Source: SVTX01 sp045538195 (GTDB lineage: Bacteria > Bacillota > Clostridia > Oscillospirales > CAG-272). Taken from it: a stretch of 11,147 nucleotides of DNA. Positions 1 through 6,079 of this stretch are shown here, in pieces; within the stretch, counting starts at the first letter, position 1, and the number at the start of each line of letters is the position of its first letter. Made by a program: the position numbers and the translations under genes. The notes below the pieces were generated by a model. That model made no database searches, was not told the origin of the DNA, and saw nothing but the letters and a program-made list of their open reading frames with translations. The stretch covers positions 1 through 11,147 of the forward strand of contig JAZSRA010000081.1 of the NCBI GenBank assembly GCA_045538195.1, read 5' to 3'.

Positions 1-102
1 CGCGTTTTTATTCGTTTCAACAGCCCCTCCCCCGTGTCCCCCAACCCCATTGGTTAATATAGTGGAGTACGGCTTACAACCAGATAAAACTTTTAGCCTC
101 AT
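1..102 (-). CDS. Possible small ORF, N-terminal part only, runs off the window
   Basis: An ATG at 102-100 (minus strand) opens a frame with no stop as far as the window edge (34 codons visible). A purine-rich AAGGGA lies about 8-10 bases upstream and could serve as ribosome binding site. The visible peptide has one Cys, a Gly-rich stretch (GVGGHGGGA) and ends ETNKNA; there is no signal peptide or membrane segment. I do not recognise the family and propose no function. It may equally be a chance frame in repeat-rich intergenic DNA. The next 300+ bases upstream on this strand contain no gene, so if real it begins its own transcript. Confidence 0.25.
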   Translation of the reverse strand, partial: MRLKVLSGCKPYSTILTNGVGGHGGGAVETNKNA

Positions 103-278
103 AGATGCTTTCCCTTCGGCAAAGGTCGCTTCCGCGACAAAGCAAAAAATTACAATAAGATTACGGCTACAAATCAAAATTATAAGAAGGATTTCACTTC
201 TTTAAAATCAATAAACCCATTTCGTCGGCTCTGCCGACAGGAGAGAGGGGTACATAGGGGAGAGAGGATGTCGCAGGG

Positions 279-309
279 CGAGAAAATGCGGCATGTTCGC
301 TTTTTCTCG
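279..309. repeat. Hairpin with 12-base arms
   Basis: The left arm at 279-290 (CGAGAAAATGCG) pairs with 298-309 (CGCTTTTTCTCG) apart from one T-T mismatch, around a 7-base loop (291-297). No T-run follows immediately on the plus strand and no A-run precedes it, so it does not look like an intrinsic terminator. It sits about 35 bases from the first copy of the GTT...AAC palindrome family but differs in arms and loop. Confidence 0.5.
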
Positions 310-345
310 TACAAGACCCTCTTTCCACTATGCGGCGTTTCTTTG

Positions 346-379
346 GTTCGTTTCTTGTCGCTGGTGACAAGAAATGAAC
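346..379. repeat. Palindromic repeat family, copy 1
   Basis: Arms of 14 bases, GTTCGTTTCTTGTC (346-359) and GACAAGAAATGAAC (366-379), pair with a single G-T wobble around the loop GCTGGT (360-365). It is preceded by TTTCTTTGGTT and followed by an AACAATAAATCGC-like spacer leading to copy 2. The loop, ends and flanking box recur in copies 4 and 5 about 5.5 kb away, while the stem sequence differs but stays paired. Confidence 0.8.
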
Positions 380-411
380 AAAACAATGAACAATAAATCG
401 CGGTTCTTTTG

Positions 412-445
412 GTTCGTTTTCTTCCGCCGCAGGAAGAAAATGAAC
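412..445. repeat. Palindromic repeat family, copy 2
   Basis: Arms GTTCGTTTTCTTCC (412-425) and GGAAGAAAATGAAC (432-445) pair with one G-T wobble around the loop GCCGCA (426-431). It has the same GTTCGTTTTC/GAAAATGAAC ends as copy 1 but a different inner stem. TTCTTTTGGTT precedes it, matching the CTTTGGTT box of the other copies. It ends 29 bases before the operon terminator U-tract. Confidence 0.78.
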
Positions 446-474
446 ATATAAATCCTAATTTACAATCCCTTATT

Positions 475-513
475 AAAAAATCTCCGAAGGGCTTAATTCC
501 CTTCGGAGATTTT
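475..513 (-). terminator. Intrinsic terminator of the decarboxylase operon
   Basis: The 11-base perfect arms TCTCCGAAGGG (481-491) and CCCTTCGGAGA (499-509) enclose a 7-base loop. Read on the minus strand, the stem is followed by six T residues (complement of 475-480). It lies 11 bases beyond the stop codon of the OadA-like gene, where the operon should end. Four T residues at 510-513 may give weak activity on the plus strand. Confidence 0.93.
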
Positions 514-523
514 CATTATACTA

Positions 524-1921
524 TCAAACGGTATGAACGCCTGCGGCAGCATCCGCGTTTGCGTCAACTCCGTATTTCTGGTTCTTTCTGTACTCAAAGA
601 ACTTGAGCGCTACCTGCTCAAAGAGCGCGTAGGAAAGAACATCCTCATCCTGCTCAAGATAACCTGCAGGGATCTTTGCTCTCAGCTCGTCAAGCTCGGG
701 CTTAAGATCGTCTGCGGGACGGTAGTCAATAACCTTGTCGTCACCGATTATCTTCTTTACGAACTCAGGGTCGATCGCCACGGGCGTCTTACCGTACTCG
801 CCGCGAACCACACCCTTAAATTCCTTGGTACACATCTTGTATCTCTCGCCGTTCAGCACGTTGAATACTGCCTGAGTACCAACTATCTGTGAGGAAGGAG
901 TAACCAGAGGGGGGTAACCAACGTCTGCTCTTACTCTCGGAACCTCCTCAAGAACCTCTGTCAGCTTATCTTCCTTGCCCGCCTGCTTAAGCTGGGACAT
1001 AAGGTTGGAAAGCATTCCGCCGGGAACCTGATAAAGGAGCGCGTTTACGTCTACCTTCAGAGCCTTGGGGTTGAGAAGTCCTTCCGCGAGATACTTTTCA
1101 CGGAGAGGCGTGAAGTGCTTGTTGATCTTATTGAGCGTGTCGAGGCTGAGACCTGTGTCGTACTCTGTTCCCTGCAGAGTAGCCACAAGAGTCTCTGTAG
1201 GAGGCTGAGACGTACCCATAGCCATGGGAGAGATCGCGGTATCAACTATGTCAACGCCTGCCTCGATTGCCTTCAAGAGTGTCATGGAAGCAAGACCTGC
1301 GGTGTAGTGGGTATGGAGCTGAATGGGAAGCTTGGTGCTTTCCTTAAGCGTCTTTACAAGCTCGTAAGCGTCGTAGGGCTTAAGCAGACCTGCCATATCC
1401 TTGATACAGATAGAGTCAGCGCCCATCTCCTCAAGCTGCTTTGCATACTTTGAGTAGTAGTCCATGGTGTAAACGGGACCCGTGGTGTAGCTGAACGCCG
1501 CCTGAACGTGACCGCCTTCTTTTTTTGTGGCGTTAATAGCCGTCGTGAGGTTACGGGGATCGTTGAGTGCGTCGAAAATTCTGATAATATCGATACCGTT
1601 AGCTATCGACTTCTGAACGAAATATTCAACTACGTCGTCGCTGTAATGACGGTATCCAAGGATATTCTGTCCTCTGAAGAGCATTTGGAGCTTGGTATCC
1701 TTGACCTCAGCTCTGATCTTGCGGAGTCTCTCCCAAGGATCCTCATTGAGGAATCGCATACAAGCGTCGAAGGTAGCGCCGCCCCACGCCTCAAGGGAGT
1801 GGTAGCCGACCTTGTCCATCTCGGCAAGTATGGGGAGCATCTCCTCGGTAGTCATTCTGGTAGCAACCAGCGACTGGTGGGAGTCACGCAATACTGTTTC
1901 GGTAATCTTTACCTGTGCCAT
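524..1921 (-). CDS. oadA: Oxaloacetate decarboxylase alpha-type carboxyltransferase (OadA / transcarboxylase 5S-like), no biotin domain
   Basis: A 465-residue soluble carboxyltransferase. By family knowledge it moves the carboxyl group of oxaloacetate (or runs the reverse on pyruvate) to or from biotin on a carrier protein. Seen: a TIM-barrel HMGL-like domain at about 5-270 with ETVLRDSHQS at the start (metal ligand D13), RGQN at about 83-86, a KDMAGLL motif whose K174 matches the carboxylated lysine, and metal ligands H203 and H205 in LHTHYTAG. The conserved PYC/OADA domain follows (about 275-450: VPGGMLSNL, PRVRADVGYPPLVTPSSQIVG). It stops before any biotinyl domain, so it needs the separate carrier encoded two genes upstream. 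AAGGTAAGG precedes the ATG. It is last in the operon, 39 bases after oadB. Alternative name: pyruvate carboxylase subunit B. The family is certain; the substrate is inferred. Confidence 0.95.
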   Translation of the reverse strand: MAQVKITETVLRDSHQSLVATRMTTEEMLPILAEMDKVGYHSLEAWGGATFDACMRFLNEDPWERLRKIRAEVKDTKLQMLFRGQNILGYRHYSDDVVEYFVQKSIANGIDIIRIFDALNDPRNLTTAINATKKEGGHVQAAFSYTTGPVYTMDYYSKYAKQLEEMGADSICIKDMAGLLKPYDAYELVKTLKESTKLPIQLHTHYTAGLASMTLLKAIEAGVDIVDTAISPMAMGTSQPPTETLVATLQGTEYDTGLSLDTLNKINKHFTPLREKYLAEGLLNPKALKVDVNALLYQVPGGMLSNLMSQLKQAGKEDKLTEVLEEVPRVRADVGYPPLVTPSSQIVGTQAVFNVLNGERYKMCTKEFKGVVRGEYGKTPVAIDPEFVKKIIGDDKVIDYRPADDLKPELDELRAKIPAGYLEQDEDVLSYALFEQVALKFFEYRKNQKYGVDANADAAAGVHTV

Positions 1922-1960
1922 TTATATATTACCTTACCTTTCTTAAACTTTAAATGCGGA

Positions 1961-3193
1961 TCAACCGATCCAGGAGAGAAATACGCCCGCGCAAACGGCA
2001 GAGCCGATAACGCCTGCGACGTTGGGACCCATAGCGTGCATAAGCAGGAAGTTGGAGGGATCCTCCTTTTGTCCTACCACCTGAGAAACTCTCGCCGCCA
2101 TAGGAACTGCGGAAACGCCCGCCGAACCGATGAGGGGATTGATCTTACCGCCCGAGAGCCAGTTCATTATCTTTGCGGTGATAAGTCCTCCGCAGGTAGC
2201 GATGCAGAACGCAACGAGACCGCAAACGATGATGATAACGGTCTGGATGCTTAAGAAGTTAGAGGCAGACGCCGTAGCGCCGACTGAAACACCGAGAAGA
2301 ATGGTGACAATATTCATAAACTCGTTCTGCACGGTCTTGGAAAGTCTCTCGGTAACGCCGCAGACATTGAGTATGTTACCGAACATTAGGCATCCCACGA
2401 GAGAAAGCGCGTCGGGTACGAGAATACCTACGACAACGGTTACAAGCACGGGGAAAACCAGCTTTTCAAGTCTCGATACGTCGCGGAGCTTATCCATTTT
2501 GATAAGTCTTTCCTTTTTTGTAGTAAGCATTTTCATAAAGGGAGGCTGGATCATGGGGATCAGAGCCATATACGAATATGCCGCAATAGCTACCGCTCCG
2601 AGGATCGCAGGACCCAAGGTCTTGGTAACAAGGATCGCCGTAGGGCCGTCCGCGCCGCCGATGATACCGATGGACGCCGCCTGACCGATGGTGTAAAATC
2701 CCGAAATGAGAGCCGCCGAGAACGCCGCGAAAACGCCAAGCTGAGCGCCCGCACCGATAAGGAAATACTTGGGGTTTGCGATAAGAGGAGTAAAGTCGGT
2801 CATAGCACCGATACCGATGAATATGATACAGGGATATATACCCAGCTTTACGCCCAAATAGAGCAGATCGAGAAATCCGCCGTTGTTTATTGCCATTTGA
2901 ACAGAATCAAGAACGGTCATTCCAGTTTGCTCAAAATCTATCCACATATCAAGGTGGAACAGATTGGCGCCCGGCAGGTTGGTCAGCAACATACCGATAG
3001 CGATGGGGAGAAGAAGCAGAGGCTCAAATTTCTTTCCGATAGCAAGATAGATCAGAACGAAGGCGATGAGGTACATGACAAGATACTGCCAGCCCATCCA
3101 TACGCCGTCGGAATTGAAGCTATCCGCGCCGAAAATATAGTTAAAGCCCATACTGCCAATAAAATTTTTTATTGTGTCTAAGATGCCGGTCAT
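1961..3193 (-). CDS. oadB: Na+-translocating decarboxylase beta subunit (OadB/MmdB/GcdB family)
   Basis: A 410-residue integral membrane protein. In this family it decarboxylates carboxybiotin on the carrier and couples this to Na+ export. Seen: multiple hydrophobic helices (for example about 35-52, 56-71, 112-130, 143-163), the hallmark GIIGGADGPTAI at about 176-187 with D182 equivalent to the essential aspartate of OadB, the helix after an NNGGFLDLLYLGVKLG segment, and a C-terminal GPNVAGVIGSAVCAG motif. The length is close to the usual for the family (about 375-430). The N-terminal extension with an FxYIFG segment is a common form in Clostridia. AAAGGAA precedes the ATG. Substrate specificity is not set by this subunit, so the oad name is a family label. 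Confidence 0.95.
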   Translation of the reverse strand: MTGILDTIKNFIGSMGFNYIFGADSFNSDGVWMGWQYLVMYLIAFVLIYLAIGKKFEPLLLLPIAIGMLLTNLPGANLFHLDMWIDFEQTGMTVLDSVQMAINNGGFLDLLYLGVKLGIYPCIIFIGIGAMTDFTPLIANPKYFLIGAGAQLGVFAAFSAALISGFYTIGQAASIGIIGGADGPTAILVTKTLGPAILGAVAIAAYSYMALIPMIQPPFMKMLTTKKERLIKMDKLRDVSRLEKLVFPVLVTVVVGILVPDALSLVGCLMFGNILNVCGVTERLSKTVQNEFMNIVTILLGVSVGATASASNFLSIQTVIIIVCGLVAFCIATCGGLITAKIMNWLSGGKINPLIGSAGVSAVPMAARVSQVVGQKEDPSNFLLMHAMGPNVAGVIGSAVCAGVFLSWIG

Positions 3194-3238
3194 CTATATA
3201 ATTCCTTTCGTTAAAACTAAAATGTATGAAAGAAATTA

Positions 3239-3637
3239 TCAGTTAAGAGTTACGAGGACTTCCTCGGTCTGAACAGAGGCACCCTTCTGTACGTTGACAG
3301 AAGCAACAACGCCGTCCTGGGGAGCGGAAATGTCGTTTTCCATCTTCATAGCCTCAAGAACGCAGAGAACGTCACCCTTCTTAACCGCCTGACCGGGAGT
3401 TACGTTGACCTTCATAATTGTTCCGGGCATAGGAGCCTTGACCGCTACTGCGCCTGCAGCACCTGCAGGAGCCGCCTTGGGTGCAGGAGCCGCCGCGGGG
3501 GCAGGTGCTGCTGCGGGTGCGGGAGCCGCGGTGGGAGCGGGTGCTGCCGCTACGGGAGCCTGAGCAGGCGCGCCGCCGACTTCTTCAACTACTACATCAT
3601 AAGATACACCGTTTACGGTTACATTAAATCTTCTCAT
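3239..3637 (-). CDS. Biotin carboxyl carrier protein with Pro-Ala linker
   Basis: A 132-residue carrier corresponding to the gamma/1.3S-type subunits of Na+-pump decarboxylases and transcarboxylase. A short N-terminal strand segment (MRRFNVTVNGVSYDV) is followed by a flexible Ala/Pro linker at about 23-62 of alternating PAPA/AAPA units and a biotinyl domain at about 64-132. The biotin site is EAMKMEND with K98 as the biotinylated lysine, and PMPGTI at about 69-74 is typical. The long linker should let biotin swing between a carboxyltransferase and the membrane beta subunit. It is the only biotin carrier visible in the operon, so both carboxyltransferases presumably share it. Spacing is 26 bases from the gene before and 45 to oadB. 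Confidence 0.94.
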   Translation of the reverse strand: MRRFNVTVNGVSYDVVVEEVGGAPAQAPVAAAPAPTAAPAPAAAPAPAAAPAPKAAPAGAAGAVAVKAPMPGTIMKVNVTPGQAVKKGDVLCVLEAMKMENDISAPQDGVVASVNVQKGASVQTEEVLVTLN

Positions 3638-3663
3638 TATTTAAAACCTATACCTTTCACTGA

Positions 3664-4200
3664 TTATTTTCTGTTCCAAGCGCCCGAGGTCGTTCTCTTG
3701 AAGGAAACGACTCTGAAGCCGCCGACAAATTCGTTCTTATAGTCGCCACTCTCGATCATAGCCGCGATAGCCGCGGTAATTACAGCCGCAAGCTCACCGT
3801 CATCGGTCACTGCCGCCGTGGGAGCGGGAGCTGCTGGTGCAGGAGTCGCTACGGGAGCAGGCGTGGGAGCTGCCGCAGGAGTTTGTGCCTGCGCCTCATT
3901 CTTATTCTTGCTTTGATCTCTGTTGAGGATGAACTTTGAAAGCGATACGATGACCGCAAGAAGCCCGAGAACGGCAAATACCATTATCATTCCGGTAACC
4001 GTTCCTTGCAGAGCAAGCTGCGCTCTTTCCCAAATGTCTTCGGGAGTAGAGTCCATATCGAGCTTGCCGCCTGCCTCGGTCTCGATCTCGGTAGCCGCGT
4101 CACCTGCGGGAGCGTCGGTCGCAAGGCTGACCGTAGCCAGCGTCATACACAAAACAAGAGAAAGAATGACGAATATGCAAAGTTTTTTCCAAAATTTCAT
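3664..4200 (-). CDS. oadG: OadG/MmdD-like small membrane subunit of Na+-pump decarboxylase
   Basis: With the ATG at 4200 the product is 178 residues. Seen: a signal-peptide-like N-terminus (KK then a hydrophobic stretch, likely cut after SLA at 27), an acidic segment, a transmembrane helix at about 68-92 in the GTVTGMIMVFAVLGLL context typical of OadG, a basic patch, a Pro/Ala-rich linker at about 108-130, and a conserved C-terminal tail (ELAAVITAAIAAM ... FRVVSFKRTTSGAWNRK, about 136-178) like that of delta/gamma subunits. In the family it anchors and assembles the carboxyltransferase with the beta subunit. I chose ATG 4200 because GGGGTGA ends about 6 bases upstream; an in-frame GTG at 4209 lies inside that ribosome binding site. 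The gap to the upstream gene is only 21 bases. Confidence 0.85.
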   Translation of the reverse strand: MKFWKKLCIFVILSLVLCMTLATVSLATDAPAGDAATEIETEAGGKLDMDSTPEDIWERAQLALQGTVTGMIMVFAVLGLLAVIVSLSKFILNRDQSKNKNEAQAQTPAAAPTPAPVATPAPAAPAPTAAVTDDGELAAVITAAIAAMIESGDYKNEFVGGFRVVSFKRTTSGAWNRK

Positions 4201-4221
4201 ATTTATCACCCCACTGTAATC

Positions 4222-5535
4222 TTAAAGAGGTGTTCTCGCGTACTTGCGCTCGGGAATACCGTCCGCCTTTGACGCAAGCATATAAAGTGCCGAGCAGATA
4301 CGAGCGCGCAGAGTTGCTTCAGGGACTATATCGTCGATATTGCCCTTCTCTGCCGCAACGGTAGCACTTGCGTACTTCTCGCACCACTCCGCTTCAACGT
4401 CGGCACGGGACTTGTCCGCAGTGATCTGATCGTTCATGATGAAAGCAACCGCGCTCTCGGGACTCATCACGCTGATGACCGCATCTTCAAGTGCGATCTC
4501 GAGGTCAGCGCCCAGCGACTTGGAGCCAAGCAGAGTAAAGCCTGCGCCGTAAGCCTTTCCAACGACTGCGGTAACTTTCGCGCAGGTTGCGTTAGCGTAG
4601 GACATAGCAAGACGTGCCACGCACTTGGGACAAGCGCAATCGCAAAGTCCCTCGCTGTCAACGAGAGTGAGGACGGAAATTCCAAAGCGGTCGCAGAAGG
4701 AGATAAGGTCTGCCGCCTTCTTTGCGCCAAGGAATCCGATCTTACCCGCGTCGCAAGCGGTGTTGGACGCGATAACACCGCAGAGCGTGCCTCCGAAGAA
4801 CGCAAAGCCTGTTACGATACCGCTTTCCTTTGCGTATATCTCGGTAAACACTCCGTTATCTGCAAGAGCCTTAACAAGCTCAACACCTGTAAGTCCTGCT
4901 ACGGTGACCGCGCGTGCCGCGTCGTCGCCGCTCATCACGCTTGCATCGTCTTTATTGTTCTGAGGAAGTATCTCTATAAGATTTCTAACAGATGCGAATG
5001 CCTCTGCTTCGTCCTTTGCGTCAATAGCGCAAAGCATATCCTTGTCCTTTGACGTAGCGGTGAGGTAAAGCTCCGCCTTATCAGCGACCTTTACAGAAAG
5101 GTCGAACATATTAGCGGTTGTCAGAGCCATACCGGTACAGAGTCCGTCGTAGACGGCGATCTGGGGTACGATGCCCGATGCCTTTGCAACGCAAGAGATA
5201 AATCTTCCGTAGGCGGTGAGAGCCGCGCTACCGTCGAGAACTACCGCTCCCGCGCTGTCGAACACGCCTACCACAGGCGCGCCGTTCTTGATTGCCATGT
5301 CGTAGAGCATTTCGATCTTACGGGCGCCTGCCTCGTCGAAAGCTCCCTTTGTTCTGTCGCTGTCCTGAACGAATGCGAAGCAGAGCTTACCGGATACAGA
5401 ACCGTATCCGCAGATAACTCCGTCATACGCCGCGTCGTCGCCGCTTCTCTTAATATAAGCGCCGATTTCAACGAACGTACCCGCGTCGAACAGCGAGGCG
5501 ATCTTCAGGTTTCCAACTGTCTGATTTTTATCCAT
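4222..5535 (-). CDS. Divergent acyl-CoA carboxyltransferase-like protein (MmdA/12S family)
   Basis: A 437-residue protein that reads as a two-half crotonase-fold carboxyltransferase of the MmdA/PccB/12S type, shorter than the usual 500-520. N half (about 10-200): FVEIG, DGVICGYGSVSGK, AFVQD, ARKIEMLYDMAIKNGAPVVGVFDSAGA. C half (about 205-437): GGTLCGVIASN, AADLISFCDRFGISVLTLVDSEG, VVGKAYGAG, and a terminal RKYARTPL-like end. Odd: the PGFLPG-type loop of the family (after LVD) is replaced by a Cys cluster, C298, C300, C302 and C305, and the usual N-terminal RERI segment is missing. It heads the operon, with GGAGG 7-8 bases before the ATG and a consensus promoter about 80 bases upstream. Membership is clear; activity and substrate (methylmalonyl-, malonyl- or another acyl-CoA) are uncertain. 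Confidence 0.88.
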   Translation of the reverse strand: MDKNQTVGNLKIASLFDAGTFVEIGAYIKRSGDDAAYDGVICGYGSVSGKLCFAFVQDSDRTKGAFDEAGARKIEMLYDMAIKNGAPVVGVFDSAGAVVLDGSAALTAYGRFISCVAKASGIVPQIAVYDGLCTGMALTTANMFDLSVKVADKAELYLTATSKDKDMLCAIDAKDEAEAFASVRNLIEILPQNNKDDASVMSGDDAARAVTVAGLTGVELVKALADNGVFTEIYAKESGIVTGFAFFGGTLCGVIASNTACDAGKIGFLGAKKAADLISFCDRFGISVLTLVDSEGLCDCACPKCVARLAMSYANATCAKVTAVVGKAYGAGFTLLGSKSLGADLEIALEDAVISVMSPESAVAFIMNDQITADKSRADVEAEWCEKYASATVAAEKGNIDDIVPEATLRARICSALYMLASKADGIPERKYARTPL

Positions 5536-5616
5536 TTGAATGCCTCCGTTTGGGGTTTTTTAAATTATTTTTTTACTTGTGATCAGGAGAAAAACCATTT
5601 TCCCCCATTCTATTAA

Positions 5617-5645
5617 ATTATACCTCATTTTCTAAATTTTGTCAA
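5617..5645 (-). promoter_or_regulatory. Consensus sigma-A promoter for the decarboxylase operon
   Basis: On the minus strand TTGACA (complement of 5640-5645) and TATAAT (complement of 5617-5622) are both perfect and separated by 17 bases. Transcription would begin near 5610, giving a leader of about 75 bases before the ATG at 5535. I see no riboswitch fold or strong operator palindrome in that leader, so strong, largely constitutive expression is the simplest reading. Confidence 0.92.
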
Positions 5646-5725
5646 TTTATTCCGAAGATTAATTTGTAAACTATTAATGAATTTCTATTTATTTTTTTCT
5701 GTGACGGAAAGAAATGCGAGATATG

Positions 5726-5757
5726 TTCATTTCTTTTCTCCGGAGAAAAGAAATGAA
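5726..5757. repeat. Perfect 32-base palindrome (repeat family, copy 3)
   Basis: The 16-base arms TTCATTTCTTTTCTCC (5726-5741) and GGAGAAAAGAAATGAA (5742-5757) are exact inverse complements with no spacer. The outer TTCATTTC/GAAATGAA matches the ends of the other copies; the central CTCCGGAG replaces the GCTGGT loop. It lacks the preceding CTTTGGTT box, but the AATAATACCTCGC spacer after it leads to the next such box. Confidence 0.85.
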
Positions 5758-5765
5758 TAATACCT

Positions 5766-5863
5766 CGCTTTCCTTTGGTTCAGCAAATGCTTGCATTTGC
5801 GAGCCGATCAATCGCTAAGCGATTGTCGGCAGGTTTCATTTCCGCTGGTGGAAAGAAATGAAC
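5766..5863. repeat. Palindromic repeat family, copy 4, interrupted by two hairpins
   Basis: It begins with the box CGCTTTCCTTTGGTT (5766-5780) and ends with the family hairpin TTTCC-GCTGGT-GGAAA (5839-5854), whose right flank GAAATGAAC ends at 5863. About 50 bases carrying two other hairpins sit between box and hairpin: GCAAATGC-TT-GCATTTGC (5783-5800) and a larger one at 5803-5830 (GCCGA and AATCGCT pairing with AGCGATT and TCGGC around a single A). The left arm of the family hairpin is partly degraded relative to its right arm, as expected after an insertion. Confidence 0.65.
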
Positions 5864-5870
5864 AATAAAT

Positions 5871-5916
5871 CGCTTTCCTTTGGTTACTTTCCTGCAGCTG
5901 GTGGCAGGAAAGTAAC
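5871..5916. repeat. Palindromic repeat family, copy 5
   Basis: The box CGCTTTCCTTTGGTT (5871-5885) runs into the 13-base perfect arms GTTACTTTCCTGC (5883-5895) and GCAGGAAAGTAAC (5904-5916). An A-G mismatch closes the loop GCTGGT at 5897-5902, identical to the loop of copies 1 and 4. The stem differs at many positions from copy 1 yet pairs throughout. AATAATAC follows. Confidence 0.8.
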
Positions 5917-6079
5917 AATAATACATATATTATAAATTTTTTCTCCGCCCCGCCATAATGCGACCTTTTTTTTGTCCCGTTTCGTGTAAAATAACATTGA
6001 TATTGCGATACATTTGATTTTTTGAGCAAAAAGACATCAGTTTATTCGCAAAAAAAGAAAAAAAGAAAGGAAATCAACA

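Larger units (their letters stand above)
103..474. other. Gene-free stretch with several hairpins
   Basis: No ORF here has family features or convincing codon structure. The stretch contains a small hairpin at 125-138 (GTCGC-TTCC-GCGAC), one at 224-238 (GTCGGC-TCT-GCCGAC), a 12-base-arm hairpin at 279-309, and two copies of the palindromic repeat family at 346-379 and 412-445, each preceded by a CTTTGGTT-like box. It lies downstream of the decarboxylase operon terminator. Confidence 0.6.
5646..6079. other. Divergent intergenic region with repeat cluster
   Basis: This is the gene-free spacer between the minus-strand decarboxylase promoter and mcsA. From 5692 to 5916 it is packed with palindromes of the repeat family plus two inserted hairpins. 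From 5917 to 6079 it is A/T-rich. I could not find a convincing sigma-A promoter for mcsA; the best is a -10-like TAAAAT at 5987-5992 without a good -35. A GAAAGGA ribosome binding site lies just before mcsA. No CIRCE element is present. Confidence 0.6.

Noticed and set aside
180..386. 68-codon minus-strand ORF in the first intergenic region
   Set aside because: It is formed largely from hairpin and repeat sequence and has no recognisable domain or convincing ribosome binding site.
346..445. Integron attC sites
   Set aside because: attC sites begin with RYYYAAC and end with GTTRRRY; here GTT is at the left and AAC at the right, there is no extrahelical-base pattern, and no gene cassettes lie between.
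1508..2254. 248-codon plus-strand ORF opposite oadA and oadB
   Set aside because: It runs antisense across two well-supported genes and their junction and has no family features; it follows from the codon composition of the genes beneath it.
335..5916. CRISPR array
   Set aside because: The repeats have no regular unique spacers, the stems vary between copies, and there are no cas genes.
5961..5977. Possible CtsR operator on the minus strand (GGACAAA and GGTCGCA)
   Set aside because: The heptads match the consensus imperfectly and are separated by 5 bases instead of 3.
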